Source: JAGDZR01 sp049115695 (GTDB lineage: Bacteria; Bacteroidota; Bacteroidia; Cytophagales; Cyclobacteriaceae). From it: a DNA stretch of 64,000 nucleotides. Of the stretch, positions 1 through 8,658 are shown in pieces. The stretch covers positions 434,001 to 498,000 of the forward strand of contig JAGDZR010000011.1 in NCBI GenBank assembly GCA_049115695.1. The letters are read 5' to 3'. The translations under genes and the position numbers were made by a program. Every line of letters starts with the position of its first letter. The stretch's first letter is position 1. A model generated the notes under the pieces. The model saw only the letters and a list, made by a program, of their open reading frames with translations, was not told where the DNA came from and did no database searches.

Positions 1-223
1 TTGATCCTATTGGAGTATAACTCCAATCCGAAGGATCACTACAATCATATTTAGAAGCCAAATCGAATATTTCATTGTAGAGTTGCGAAAGCAGTTGATC
101 ATCTTCTTCCAAGCTGGAGTTATCAGTTATTTCGGATAGCTCTGTGGGAGCTTCTTCACAAGCAAACAGGAAGCAGCAGCAGGTGATCAGAATTAGATAA
201 ATGACTTTTATTTTCATATCCAT
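1..223 (-). CDS. Lipoprotein of unknown function, C-terminus beyond the left edge
   Basis: An open frame on the minus strand starts at ATG 223 (a second in-frame ATG is at 217) and runs without a stop through position 1. It encodes at least 74 residues. The N-terminus is Met-Asp-Met-Lys-Ile-Lys, then a hydrophobic stretch ending in a lipobox LFAC (Cys22), followed by an acidic linker. This is the layout of a Bacteroidota outer-membrane lipoprotein. The visible part resembles no family I recognise, and the remainder lies outside the window. It is divergent from the deacetylase at 368, sharing the 144-bp gap. Confidence 0.6.
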   Translation of the reverse strand, partial: MDMKIKVIYLILITCCCFLFACEEAPTELSEITDNSSLEEDDQLLSQLYNEIFDLASKYDCSDPSDWSYTPIGS

Positions 224-367
224 GTAATTTAATTTCTCAGTTAACATCAAAAATGATGCTAAAATGTACCGGTACAAGATCGTTGGGTAGAACCGTTGAG
301 AATACGATTGATTTCGAAAATTGAATTAACTAGCTTAAATTGATTAGAGATCAATTCATATGATTCA

Positions 368-1270
368 ATGCACGCCACCTCATATTATATATTCTTAACC
401 CTGATGGCAATAGCCAACAGCTCATTTTCTCAACAAAGTGTAGCTGCCCAATTGGGTTATCCGGCTGATGCCAGGTTGCTCATTATCCATGCCGATGATC
501 TTGGAGTGAGTCACTCAGAGAACATGGCCTCCTTTGAAGCCTTTGAAAATGGATCTGTAAACTCGGCAAGTATTATGATGCCGACCCCCTGGGTTACTGA
601 AGTGGCTGATTATGTGAAAGCTAATCCAGAGCATGATTTTGGTTTGCACCTGGTCTTATCGTCTGAATGGAAAAATTACAAATGGGGGCCTGTAGCTTCA
701 TTAGATAAGGTGCCAAGCCTTGTAAATGAACAAGGTTATTTCCGTGAGAATTGCATTTCGGACTTAAATATCGCCGAAGTAGAAATTGAACTAAAGGCAC
801 AAATTGATCGTGCTATCGCAATGGGAATTGAACCTACTCATTTAGATACTCATATGGGTTGCCTTGCTCAGACCCTCGAATTGATTCAAGTATATTTAAA
901 AATGGGGCAACTGTATAATATGCCTGTATTGGCCAACAACCAGGTGCCAAAAGCGCTAAGAGATCAATTTGACGTGAAAGTGCTTATCGATGAACTCTTC
1001 ATGATTACACCGCAAGATTTCTCCAATGGAGCTGCCAACTACTATATTGATGTGCTCAATAAATTGAAGCCTGGTTTATCCATAATATTGGTCCATACTG
1101 CCTATGACAATGATGAAATGCAAGGCATGTGCATTGACCATCCGGCATACGGAAGTGAATGGCGTCAGCAAGATTTTGACTTTTTCACCAGCGATGAGTG
1201 TAAGCAACTGATAGAAAGTGAGGGAATAAAACTTGTCACCTGGAGAGAGATTAAAGAAGCACTTTACTAA
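368..1270 (+). CDS. YdjC/ChbG-family carbohydrate deacetylase, secreted
   Basis: 300 residues. A signal peptide of about 21 residues precedes a YdjC-type fold. The metal-binding motif HADDLG lies at residues 41-46 and a second motif, THLDTHMG, around residues 157-164 supplies further histidines (H158, H162). The family (ChbG/HpnK-like) removes N-acetyl groups from amino sugars. The signal peptide suggests a periplasmic substrate, whereas ChbG itself is cytoplasmic, so the substrate is unknown. It stands alone: a lipoprotein gene diverges upstream and an independent ArsR operon follows after 160 bp. Confidence 0.85.
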   Translation: MHATSYYIFLTLMAIANSSFSQQSVAAQLGYPADARLLIIHADDLGVSHSENMASFEAFENGSVNSASIMMPTPWVTEVADYVKANPEHDFGLHLVLSSEWKNYKWGPVASLDKVPSLVNEQGYFRENCISDLNIAEVEIELKAQIDRAIAMGIEPTHLDTHMGCLAQTLELIQVYLKMGQLYNMPVLANNQVPKALRDQFDVKVLIDELFMITPQDFSNGAANYYIDVLNKLKPGLSIILVHTAYDNDEMQGMCIDHPAYGSEWRQQDFDFFTSDECKQLIESEGIKLVTWREIKEALY

Positions 1271-1383
1271 AAGACTGTTACTGCCAATCAGACACTTGAA
1301 TCGTCCACACTGATTTATCTCTTGTAAAATAAGGGCCAATTATTTTGATTCAACAACAATAAAATTAATTGCTTAAACATTGC

Positions 1384-1425
1384 GTAACCATTTAGTTACT
1401 CATATATTAGTAACCGATTAGTTAC
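1384..1425. promoter_or_regulatory. Double inverted-repeat operator before the arsR operon
   Basis: Two 16-bp inverted repeats, GTAACcatttaGTTAC at 1384-1399 and GTAACcgattaGTTAC at 1410-1425, are centred 26 bp apart and end 8 bp before the arsR start. Both have perfect 5-bp arms and a 6-bp spacer. This is the expected geometry for two winged-helix ArsR dimers repressing their own operon. Confidence 0.75.
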
Positions 1426-1433
1426 ATAATGAA

Positions 1434-1763
1434 ATGAGAAGAGATGTTTTCCAAGGGATTGCCGATCCAATCAGACGTGAAATCATTGACCTATTGGCAG
1501 AGGAACCATTGACAGTCAACGAAGTTGCAGATCGGTTTGACATAAGTCGCCCTGCGATTTCCAAGCATTTAAAAATTCTAAATGAATGTCGGCTAATAGA
1601 TATCGAACAAATAGGACGCGAGCGTTTTTGCAAAATACATGCACAAAACCTTGTGCCAGCCTTCATGTGGGTAGAGCAACACAAAAGACTTTGGGAAGGA
1701 AAACTTGATTCATTTGAAGACTATCTGATGAAATTGAAAAACCAAAGAGACCATAATGAATAA
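1434..1763 (+). CDS. ArsR-family winged-helix transcriptional regulator
   Basis: 109 residues, the usual size for ArsR/SmtB proteins. A helix-turn-helix covers about residues 25-65, with the pattern LTVNEVADRF then ISRPAISKHLKIL. There is no obvious Cys-rich metal site. It overlaps the next gene (an AHSA1 protein) by 8 bp. ArsR-AHSA1 pairs are a common conserved arrangement in which the regulator represses the pair. The double operator just upstream of the start supports autoregulation. An earlier ATG at 1429 is out of frame, so 1434 is the start. Confidence 0.9.
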   Translation: MRRDVFQGIADPIRREIIDLLAEEPLTVNEVADRFDISRPAISKHLKILNECRLIDIEQIGRERFCKIHAQNLVPAFMWVEQHKRLWEGKLDSFEDYLMKLKNQRDHNE

Positions 1764-2199
1764 CAGAACAGTCACTATTCAAAAGACGCTTCAAGCACCT
1801 ATTGCATTAGTTTGGGAAGCATGGACAACTCCAGAGCATATTGCTCAATGGTGGAGTCCAAAAGGGACGGAAACGAAAATCATCACACATGATTTTCGAG
1901 TGGGGGGTGATTGGAAATTTGCTATGCCCATGCCAAATGGTCAAGAGTTTCTGGCGGAAGGTGTTTACAAGGAAATTGTTGAATTCGAAAAGATTATTTC
2001 ATTGGCTGATTTTAAACCCATGACAGAGGGAGTTGAGATCCAGGCTTTGTTTGAAGCTAAAGGGGAGATTACTGAATTCACCTTCAATGTGGTACATCCC
2101 ACTGAGGAATATAAAACACAACAAGAAAAAATGGGGATTCTCAATGGCTGGGGATCTGTATTCACACGATTAGCAGAATTTTTAACAAAAAGAAAATAA
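1756..2199 (+). CDS. SRPBCC/AHSA1-domain protein
   Basis: 147 residues forming a single START-like AHSA1 domain. It opens with the typical APIALVWEAWTTPEHIAQWW pattern and ends with a C-terminal helix (NGWGSVFTRLAEFL). Members bind small hydrophobic ligands or act as Hsp90 co-chaperone-like modules. The ligand here is unknown. It is translationally coupled to arsR (8-bp overlap) and followed after 4 bp by a DUF1059 protein, so the three form one operon. Confidence 0.88.
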   Translation: MNNRTVTIQKTLQAPIALVWEAWTTPEHIAQWWSPKGTETKIITHDFRVGGDWKFAMPMPNGQEFLAEGVYKEIVEFEKIISLADFKPMTEGVEIQALFEAKGEITEFTFNVVHPTEEYKTQQEKMGILNGWGSVFTRLAEFLTKRK

Positions 2200-2203
2200 C
2201 ATT

Positions 2204-2440
2204 ATGAAAACAATGAGCTGTAAACAACTCGGAGGATCCTGTGATCTTGAATTTCGCGCCGAAACATTTGAAGAAATGGCTGAAATGAGCAAACAGCATG
2301 GTATGGAAATGTTCTTAAAAGCAGATGCTGGACATATGGAAGCAATGAAAAACATGCAGGATCTCATGCAAAACCCGGAGGCGATAAGTAGTTGGTTTGA
2401 GGAAAAGAAAAAAGAATTTGAGGCGCTTCCTGAAAAATGA
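2204..2440 (+). CDS. DUF1059-like small protein
   Basis: 78 residues. The first half has the DUF1059 pattern: an SCKQLGGSC segment near the N-terminus with two cysteines, then a Phe-Glu-Glu-Met segment and a helix containing His. The second half is a charged amphipathic helix ending in FEALPEK. Function is not established for the family. It begins 4 bp after the AHSA1 gene and is probably the last gene of the ArsR-controlled operon. Confidence 0.7.
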   Translation: MKTMSCKQLGGSCDLEFRAETFEEMAEMSKQHGMEMFLKADAGHMEAMKNMQDLMQNPEAISSWFEEKKKEFEALPEK

Positions 2441-2850
2441 CTTTTTCTGCGTGATTCATTGTAGTTATCAGTTGCAGAAACATCATGCAAGGAAATCTCT
2501 GTGAACGAACCCCAATGATGCCACTAACCTCATTCAGTGGTTTCTCCTTCGCTGGATTAGGCTACCGAACTGGATGCTGGTAATCCTAATCAACTGACAG
2601 TTCGATATGAAGCATCTCACATCTCCTCTTCCTAATCTCAATATTTTTGGTGGTGCTATGGAACCAATCATTTCATATAGAACAAATGTCAGCATTGTTG
2701 GTACGATCAGAACAGAGCCATTCATCAGTAGATACAATTTGACATGACTACTAGTATTCTGATAAATGCTAAAAAAGAATATACAAAAGTCGCAAAATAG
2801 CTTTTAACGGAAACGGCATATTGATTAGATTAGATGTTCCAATTTAACCC
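2441..2850. other. 410-bp gap between the ArsR operon and the histidine kinase
   Basis: No convincing gene, RNA or repeat is visible. A minus-strand open frame of 67 codons (2534-2737) has no recognisable features or conserved start context. A short imperfect hairpin around 2521-2542 (CCACT/AGTGG arms) lacks a T-tract. The segment presumably holds the end of the upstream transcript and the promoter of the kinase. Confidence 0.5.
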
Positions 2851-5469
2851 ATGGAGCATCTCAACTCATTAAATAAAGAATTTCAAGAAAGAGTAATCAA
2901 CGGATCGACCTTACTAATAGCCATAGGATCGACGCTGGCATTGGTGCTTAATTTCTATCGACTTAGTGAGTTAGATATTGATGCATCCCTTTTTGTTCAT
3001 GTAACTGGCACGATTTGTTTATGGTTTTCGTACGTACTAAAGTCCCAATTAAGCCTAAACCTTAAAGCAGCCATATTCTTTTTCTTTATGTATTTGTTAC
3101 TCATTAATGGACTTTATGTTTTTGGGTTTCTGGCGTCTTCTATTATCTATATTCCCTCTATTCCAGTATTTATCTCCTTCATTCTTGGCACTCGAAGGGC
3201 CACTTTTGCCTTGGTGTTGATGATCATTACGTACATATTCTTCGCATCACTCTATACCAGCGGTACACTACTTCTAGAACTGGATGTAGATAGTTATCTG
3301 TCTGGAATCTCGTCTTGGGCACTAGAGTTACTCGTCCTGTGTATCATTTCGGGTGGTTTGTTATTTGTCAGTCATCAATATCAGAAAGTACTAATCAACA
3401 ATGTTGAAAAAATTAGGGAAAAAGACCTCTCGTTGCATGACAATGAGCTTAAGTATTCAGAATTGTTTGACAATGCACAGTATGCAATCATGATTCTTGA
3501 AAATGACAAGTTCACTGACTGCAATGAAATGGCCTGTCAATACTTTGGTTACAAGAAGGCAGAATTGCTTTCAAAAGACCCCTTCGTCATGAGCCCGGAG
3601 TTTCAGCCTAATGGAAGAAAAACCAGTAACATGGCCAGAGAGTACCTTGACAAAGCAATTGATGGAGAGCCTCAGTTTTTCGAATGGCAGCATCAACACA
3701 AGGATGGTTCGCCTATTGATGTCTCGATCAGTCTTAGCCAGGTCCAACTGCAAAACAGAAGTTACCTTCAGGCTGTTATGCACGACATCAGTGCTCAGAA
3801 AAATGCCGAATCCGAACTCTCAAAAACCAAAAACCTGCTAGAAGCCGCCATTGAGCAGTCACCTTCCGGGATTATCATATCAGATGCGACAGGTTCAAAC
3901 ATCAAATATGCCAATCAAGCTGCTTATGGAAATGTAAATCCAAATGAAAAGAATATTAATCAAGTTATAAAGGGATGGGAAGTCATAAACGAAGACGGAA
4001 CATTCCTGAACACCAATGAGTTGCCTTTGGCCAGAGCTGTTAAAAAAGGTGAAAGCACTCACGAACAGGAAATGATCATCCGGGATGAAACAGGAGACCG
4101 CTGGGTAAGTGCAAACGCAAGTCCAATCTACGATGCATCAGGTGCAATCAATGCAGGAATCATCGTATTCCATGATATCACTCAACGTAAACAAACGCTG
4201 GAAGCACTTGAGTCTAGTGAACGAAAATTTAGAACGTTGGCAGAAAATGTGCCGGCTACCGTCTATTTGTGTAAAAACGATGAACGCTTTACGATGCTTT
4301 ATCTCAACGATAAAGTAGAAAAACTCACTGGATATCCAAAAGAAAGATTTCTGTCAGACCAAATAAGCTTTAGCGAGTTATACCACCCAGAAGATCGGGA
4401 ACAAGTTTTTAAAATTGTTGACGATGCTCTGGCTAAACAACAGCCCTTTCACATTGTCTATAGGTTAAAGCATAGGGATGGCAAATGGATATGGATGGAA
4501 GAATTTGGTACCGGCATTTTTCAAGATGGTGAATTGCTCTTTTTGGAGGGAATATTTTTTGATATTTCAGGAAAAAAGAATGACGAAATAGAACTTGAAA
4601 ACTACCGCCGTAATCTAGAGCAGCTGGTTCAGGATAAAACCAAAGACTTGGAGGACGCCTACTTTAAACTGCAGATGACCAATACCGAGCTCTCGGAAAA
4701 GAGTAATATTATTGAACAACAGAATAAGGAACTTACTAAGGCACTGGACACGCTTAAGGGGGCACAAGGTCAACTTGTTCAAGCAGAAAAAATGGCCTCT
4801 CTGGGAATACTTACCGCTGGAGTGGCACATGAAATCAATAACCCTCTAAACTATATCATGGGTGGGTTCGAAGGGTTAAAAGCCTATTTTAAAACCAATA
4901 ACACTTCGGATAAGGAATTAACCACTCAACTTCTGAGCAGTATTAGGGAAGGCATTGACCGTGTTACCAAAATTGTGAGAGGCCTGAATCAGTTCAGCCG
5001 AGACAATGAACAATTTGATGAAACATGTGACGTGCATGGGGTCCTTGACAATTGTCTGATAGTTTTACAAAATCAATTAAAAAACCGGGTCACGGTTGAA
5101 CGTAATTTTAATGCTGAGCAGTCCATTTTATTGGGAAATGTAGGTAAACTCCATCAGTGCTTCATAAACCTATTGATCAATTCAAGCCAGGCAATTGAAG
5201 GAGAAGGTACCATCAAAATCAGCACCGAGAACACTGATAGTCATTTCAAAGTGATGATAGCCGACAATGGGTGTGGCATATCTGAAGAAAACCTAAAGAA
5301 AATTACCGACCCCTTCTACACGACCAAGGACCCGGGAGTTGGAACTGGGCTCGGACTATCCATAACTTATTCTATCGTGGATAGTCATAACGGTAAGCTG
5401 ATTTTTGAGTCAGAATTTGGAGTGAGTACCACAGCTACGATCATACTTCCGTTTCCAACAGAAAAGTAA
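2851..5469 (+). CDS. Membrane histidine kinase with three PAS domains
   Basis: 872 residues. About six hydrophobic segments occupy residues 18-185. Three PAS domains follow (about 205-320, 325-450 and 455-580), with typical PAS/PAC endings such as HDISAQKNAE, HDITQRKQ and FFDISGKK. A coiled coil spans 585-645. The HisKA domain carries the phospho-acceptor His660 in GVAHEINNPLNY. The HATPase domain shows the N box (INLLINSSQAI), ADNGCGIS and the GTGLGLS lid motif. It is therefore a complete sensor kinase. No receiver domain is fused and no response regulator gene is adjacent, so the partner lies elsewhere. The signal sensed is unknown. Confidence 0.92.
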   Translation: MEHLNSLNKEFQERVINGSTLLIAIGSTLALVLNFYRLSELDIDASLFVHVTGTICLWFSYVLKSQLSLNLKAAIFFFFMYLLLINGLYVFGFLASSIIYIPSIPVFISFILGTRRATFALVLMIITYIFFASLYTSGTLLLELDVDSYLSGISSWALELLVLCIISGGLLFVSHQYQKVLINNVEKIREKDLSLHDNELKYSELFDNAQYAIMILENDKFTDCNEMACQYFGYKKAELLSKDPFVMSPEFQPNGRKTSNMAREYLDKAIDGEPQFFEWQHQHKDGSPIDVSISLSQVQLQNRSYLQAVMHDISAQKNAESELSKTKNLLEAAIEQSPSGIIISDATGSNIKYANQAAYGNVNPNEKNINQVIKGWEVINEDGTFLNTNELPLARAVKKGESTHEQEMIIRDETGDRWVSANASPIYDASGAINAGIIVFHDITQRKQTLEALESSERKFRTLAENVPATVYLCKNDERFTMLYLNDKVEKLTGYPKERFLSDQISFSELYHPEDREQVFKIVDDALAKQQPFHIVYRLKHRDGKWIWMEEFGTGIFQDGELLFLEGIFFDISGKKNDEIELENYRRNLEQLVQDKTKDLEDAYFKLQMTNTELSEKSNIIEQQNKELTKALDTLKGAQGQLVQAEKMASLGILTAGVAHEINNPLNYIMGGFEGLKAYFKTNNTSDKELTTQLLSSIREGIDRVTKIVRGLNQFSRDNEQFDETCDVHGVLDNCLIVLQNQLKNRVTVERNFNAEQSILLGNVGKLHQCFINLLINSSQAIEGEGTIKISTENTDSHFKVMIADNGCGISEENLKKITDPFYTTKDPGVGTGLGLSITYSIVDSHNGKLIFESEFGVSTTATIILPFPTEK

Positions 5470-5499
5470 AATAGCAAATCTCGAAACATCTCATTTTGG

Positions 5500-5530
5500 T
5501 TGACACACATTAAACTTAGCCATATATTGT
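5500..5530 (+). promoter_or_regulatory. Candidate promoter for the OmpA-like gene
   Basis: TTGACA at 5500-5505 and TATATTGT at 5523-5530 are 20 bp apart counting from TTG, close to the Bacteroidota TTG/TAnnTTTG spacing. The start codon at 5535 follows within a few bases, so a transcript from here would be nearly leaderless. The match is weak. Confidence 0.3.
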
Positions 5531-5534
5531 TGAG

Positions 5535-6074
5535 ATGAACAGTCATTTGGTAACAGGGACAATCACCTTTGTAATTTGGTCGAGTCTGTGTACATGGTAT
5601 TACGTAAACTATACAAGTCATGATGAAGGGTTAAAAGAACAAGTAATCGTAAAGCCCATATCTGAAATTACACCTCCCGAAACTACAAAACCAGTTGTAG
5701 ATACTGTGGAATCGGCAATTGAAGTGCTTCCTCCAATGAATTTGTCGAGGAGTTTTGAATGTGCTAAGAATGAATCGAATTTGCTGAATCCTGACCAACT
5801 CAATTCTCTCCTTGACAGTATTAATCAGGTACTAGCGGGTCGTGTCGTGAACATAACCGTTGAAGGTTTCACATGTGATATTGGAACCAGCGACTACAAC
5901 AAACAACTTTCTGAGAAACGAGCCGATCAGGTGCGTGAGCAAATTGCTGGTAAAATCCCTCAAGCAAAATTTGAGGTAAAAGGAAGAGGAGAAGCAAGTC
6001 CTCTCTTTCCAAATGACTCTGAAGTCAACCGTCAAATGAATAGAAGAGTAACCATTTTTATCAATCAAAACTAA
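5535..6074 (+). CDS. OmpA-family C-terminal domain protein, membrane-anchored
   Basis: 179 residues. One hydrophobic N-terminal segment (about residues 6-24) is followed by a Pro/Thr/Glu-rich linker to about residue 70. An OmpA-like peptidoglycan-binding domain of about 100 residues comes next. It has the characteristic helix LSEKRADQVREQI and the closing NRQMNRRVTIFI motif with its conserved arginines. The domain should bind diaminopimelate-containing peptidoglycan in the periplasm. The next gene starts 3 bp downstream, suggesting a two-gene envelope operon. Confidence 0.85.
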   Translation: MNSHLVTGTITFVIWSSLCTWYYVNYTSHDEGLKEQVIVKPISEITPPETTKPVVDTVESAIEVLPPMNLSRSFECAKNESNLLNPDQLNSLLDSINQVLAGRVVNITVEGFTCDIGTSDYNKQLSEKRADQVREQIAGKIPQAKFEVKGRGEASPLFPNDSEVNRQMNRRVTIFINQN

Positions 6075-6077
6075 AAT

Positions 6078-6710
6078 ATGTCTCCTGCATTAGAAATCAT
6101 CATTATGCTCCTTGGAGCACTCGCCATTGGTGTCATTTTTACCAAACTGTATTGGAAAAAGAAACTGACTGACCAAGTGAGTTCATTTGAAGAAGAAAAA
6201 TCAACTCTTCTCGCACAATTGAACAAGAAGGAAACAGAGATTGATCTTTTGAAAAAAGATTTGGCAGATTCAAAGGCGCAGAATGAGAAAGCCAAAAAGC
6301 CAGCAGCTAAAAAAGAATCAGGAGTCGATAAAAAGAAATTGGCACAGCTTGAAGAAGAACTAGACCAAAAAATGGAATTGTTGGAGGAAAGAGAGAGAGA
6401 AATCGAGGTATTAAGTCAAGAACTAGCCAACCAGAAAATATCCTACTACAAACAAATAGATGGAAAACGTTACAAAGCTGTTACCCTTAAAATGGCTGAT
6501 GAAGCGGTTGCAGGGAAAGGTGATGGTAGGATCAGTAAAGAGGATGCCGAAAAAATCTTTGCCACAATATCGGATGGCAAATCATACACTCAAGTTGAAA
6601 AAGACACAATGCGGTATCTACGAGATCAATACAATTGGACAGAGGGTGCTGATGCCTTATTCCGCACCAAAGTAAGAAGCTGGGCTGCCAGGCACCACGA
6701 ATTGAATTGA
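6078..6710 (+). CDS. Membrane-anchored coiled-coil protein of unknown function
   Basis: 210 residues. An N-terminal transmembrane helix (about 4-22) leads into a long charged coiled coil (about 30-125, rich in Glu, Lys and Gln, with an Ala/Lys linker near 70). A compact C-terminal domain of about 85 residues begins at YYKQIDGKRYKAVTLKMAD. It contains the string GKGDGRISKEDAEKIF, which resembles an EF-hand loop, and ends with a Trp-rich segment (YNWTEGAD, RSWAARHH). I do not recognise the family. It starts 3 bp after the OmpA-like gene, so it probably works with it in the envelope. Confidence 0.75.
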   Translation: MSPALEIIIMLLGALAIGVIFTKLYWKKKLTDQVSSFEEEKSTLLAQLNKKETEIDLLKKDLADSKAQNEKAKKPAAKKESGVDKKKLAQLEEELDQKMELLEEREREIEVLSQELANQKISYYKQIDGKRYKAVTLKMADEAVAGKGDGRISKEDAEKIFATISDGKSYTQVEKDTMRYLRDQYNWTEGADALFRTKVRSWAARHHELN

Positions 6711-6720
6711 TAAATAAAAA

Positions 6721-6747
6721 AGGCTGACCTCTTTACAAGGACAGCCT
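6721..6747 (-). terminator. Terminator of the thioredoxin gene
   Basis: A 10-bp stem with one mismatch (6721-6730 with 6738-6747) and a 7-nt loop. Read on the minus strand it is followed by TTTTTTATTT, a good intrinsic terminator for the minus-strand thioredoxin gene. It may also slow transcripts from the convergent coiled-coil gene. Confidence 0.75.
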
Positions 6748-6784
6748 AAACAAACGCTCTCAAGTCAAATATGATTTATGCCTG

Positions 6785-7150
6785 TTATGAGGCAACTTCT
6801 ACAAGCAATTCTTTTTTAATAATATCCTCCAACGCATTTTTTGGTAGTGCTCCAGGCTGAATCATTGGTTGTTTCGTTAATGGAATAAAAAGCATGGTAG
6901 GGATACTTCTGATATTAAAGACGGCCGCAAGCTCTTGCTCAACCTCTGTATCCACTTTGTAGATCGTAACGTCAGGATATTCATTCGACAATTCTTCCAG
7001 AATGGGTGCCACCATTTTACAAGGACCACACCAGTCGGCATAAAAATCTATAATCGCTGGTTTTTCGCCTTTAAATGCCCACTCTTGTGACTGGGTATAG
7101 TCAAATACTTCTTCTTTAAATTTCTCGGTGGTGAGTTGTACTGTTGCCAT
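6785..7150 (-). CDS. trxA: Thioredoxin
   Basis: 121 residues from the chosen start at 7150. The open frame extends 7 codons further (7171), but MATVQLTTEKF matches the usual thioredoxin beginning. The active site DWCGPCK has Cys41 and Cys44. The cis-Pro is in SIPTM. It is a cytoplasmic protein-disulfide reductase. The C-terminal half reads FIPLTKQPMIQPGALPKNAL, typical of the slightly divergent thioredoxins frequent in Bacteroidota. It is monocistronic, with its own terminator. Confidence 0.92.
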   Translation of the reverse strand: MATVQLTTEKFKEEVFDYTQSQEWAFKGEKPAIIDFYADWCGPCKMVAPILEELSNEYPDVTIYKVDTEVEQELAAVFNIRSIPTMLFIPLTKQPMIQPGALPKNALEDIIKKELLVEVAS

Positions 7151-7196
7151 AATTGTAACTGTTTGAAGCAAATGTAGTGGGAGAGTTTTCGGGAAA

Positions 7197-7225
7197 TTGT
7201 AACACAGGTTACCCTCATATATTTC
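7197..7225 (+). promoter_or_regulatory. Candidate promoter for the 7296 gene
   Basis: TTG at 7197-7199 and TATATTTC at 7218-7225 are separated by 18 bp. The second element differs from the Bacteroidota -7 consensus TAnnTTTG only at its last base. The start codon lies about 70 bp downstream. Confidence 0.3.
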
Positions 7226-7295
7226 GAATAAACCACTGATTTCATTTTCATATCTTCCGTTTTCGTGCGAAATTCATGCTAGACTGAACACCGTA

Positions 7296-7937
7296 ATGAA
7301 AACTATACATACTCTATCCTTACTGTTGATTGGGACAATTGCATTTGCCCAGCTCAATCAAAATCTTTTCCCAGTTAACGTCAAATATGAAACCACCGAA
7401 TACCTTGGTGTCAATGCGGTATTGGTTTCTCCTCAGTCAGTCAATACTGAAGTAAAATTTGTTAAGCTCGGAAACGTCAAGTTTGCAAATGGAACAATCG
7501 ACATAGATGTTGCAGGCAAGCGTGCTGAAAGTGCGGGTCAAAATGCCAGAGGCTTTGTGGGTATTGCATTTCGAATAGCTGATGACAATGAACAATTTGA
7601 ATGTTTTTATATCAGACCGACTAATGGTCGAGCTGAAGATCAACTGAGAAGAAATCATTCCGTACAGTACATCAGCTTTCCGGATCACCCTTGGCATAAA
7701 CTAAGAAAAGAGAGCCCTGGTAAATATGAGAGCTATGCTGACTTGGAGGAGGGGGCGTGGACACATTTGAAAATTTTGGTAGATGGAGAGAAAGCCAGAT
7801 TATATGTTGGAAATGCGGACCAGCCAACTCTTTTGGTCAATGATCTAAAGCTGGGAGCAAATCAATCCGGAAGTATCGGACTATGGGTGGGTCCTGGTAC
7901 TGAAGGTTACTTTGCCAATCTCAAGTTGAGCGAATAA
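7296..7937 (+). CDS. Secreted concanavalin-like (LamG/DUF1080-like) protein
   Basis: 213 residues with a cleavable signal peptide (about 18 residues, ending FAQ). The body has the alternating beta-strand pattern of concanavalin-like jelly rolls: GFVGIAFRIADDNEQFECFY, then WTHLKILVDGEKARLYV, then GSIGLWVGPGTEGYFANLKL at the end. These patterns are typical of laminin-G and 3-keto-disaccharide hydrolase relatives that bind or act on glycans. The exact family and substrate cannot be fixed. A phosphoesterase gene follows after 12 bp. Confidence 0.7.
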   Translation: MKTIHTLSLLLIGTIAFAQLNQNLFPVNVKYETTEYLGVNAVLVSPQSVNTEVKFVKLGNVKFANGTIDIDVAGKRAESAGQNARGFVGIAFRIADDNEQFECFYIRPTNGRAEDQLRRNHSVQYISFPDHPWHKLRKESPGKYESYADLEEGAWTHLKILVDGEKARLYVGNADQPTLLVNDLKLGANQSGSIGLWVGPGTEGYFANLKLSE

Positions 7938-7949
7938 GTAGATTCTCCA

Positions 7950-8648
7950 ATGAAAATTGCACATATCACAGATCTTCATGTTGATGAGGAATTTCCGAAT
8001 CACTATGGTGTAAACCCACGTCAGCACCTTGACCAAGTATTGGACGATCTACGCAAACGTGACATTGACTCAATCATTTTCGGAGGTGACATTGGTGAAC
8101 CTAACTCCAACAAATGGTTTTTTGACTACCTGAAAACCTTCGAGCTTAGAATAACCCCAGGAAATCATGACGATTCCGATACAGTTGTGCAATTTTTCAA
8201 GCCTGATCAGTTAGCAAGTGGCCTGAATTGGACGGAGCAATTAGGTCCATATTCGTGCATATTCATGGACTCCAGTAAGGGAGTGCTTGATAAAGAACAA
8301 ATGCTATGGCTTTCTGATCAGCTGAACCTGCTGGATCAGGCGGTTATCTTTCTGCATCACCCGGTGTTGAATATTGGTGCCTCTGCTGACAAAGAGTATG
8401 CATTGAAAAATCAGAGAGATGTGCGCAATCTGCTAGTAGAAAAGGGCATTCCGATCACAGTTTTTTGTGGTCATTATCACATGGCTGATGAGACTTCTGA
8501 CACTAACATTCGACAGTTCATCACGCCTGCTATTTCTGTTCAGGTGATCAAAGATCCTGACGAATTGAAGTTTGATGGTAGCACTTTTGGCTATCGAATC
8601 ATTGAGCTGGGAAAAGAAATAAAATCAGACTTGATCATGATGGTCTAA
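7950..8648 (+). CDS. Calcineurin-like metallophosphoesterase (CpdA-like)
   Basis: 232 residues with the full set of phosphoesterase metal motifs: HITDLHVD (DxH) at residues 5-12, GGDIGEPN (GDxxE type), GNHDD (GNHD), LHHP and CGHYHM (GHxH). The order and length fit class III cyclic-nucleotide phosphodiesterases of the CpdA group. No signal peptide is present, so it is cytoplasmic. The substrate (cAMP or another phosphodiester) is inferred from the family only. It lies between a secreted jelly-roll gene and a GNAT gene with 10-12 bp gaps. Confidence 0.85.
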   Translation: MKIAHITDLHVDEEFPNHYGVNPRQHLDQVLDDLRKRDIDSIIFGGDIGEPNSNKWFFDYLKTFELRITPGNHDDSDTVVQFFKPDQLASGLNWTEQLGPYSCIFMDSSKGVLDKEQMLWLSDQLNLLDQAVIFLHHPVLNIGASADKEYALKNQRDVRNLLVEKGIPITVFCGHYHMADETSDTNIRQFITPAISVQVIKDPDELKFDGSTFGYRIIELGKEIKSDLIMMV

Positions 8649-8658
8649 AGCCTGAAAC

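Noticed and set aside
2534..2737. Minus-strand frame of 67 codons
   Set aside because: No recognisable features and no neighbours in the same direction. Probably chance.
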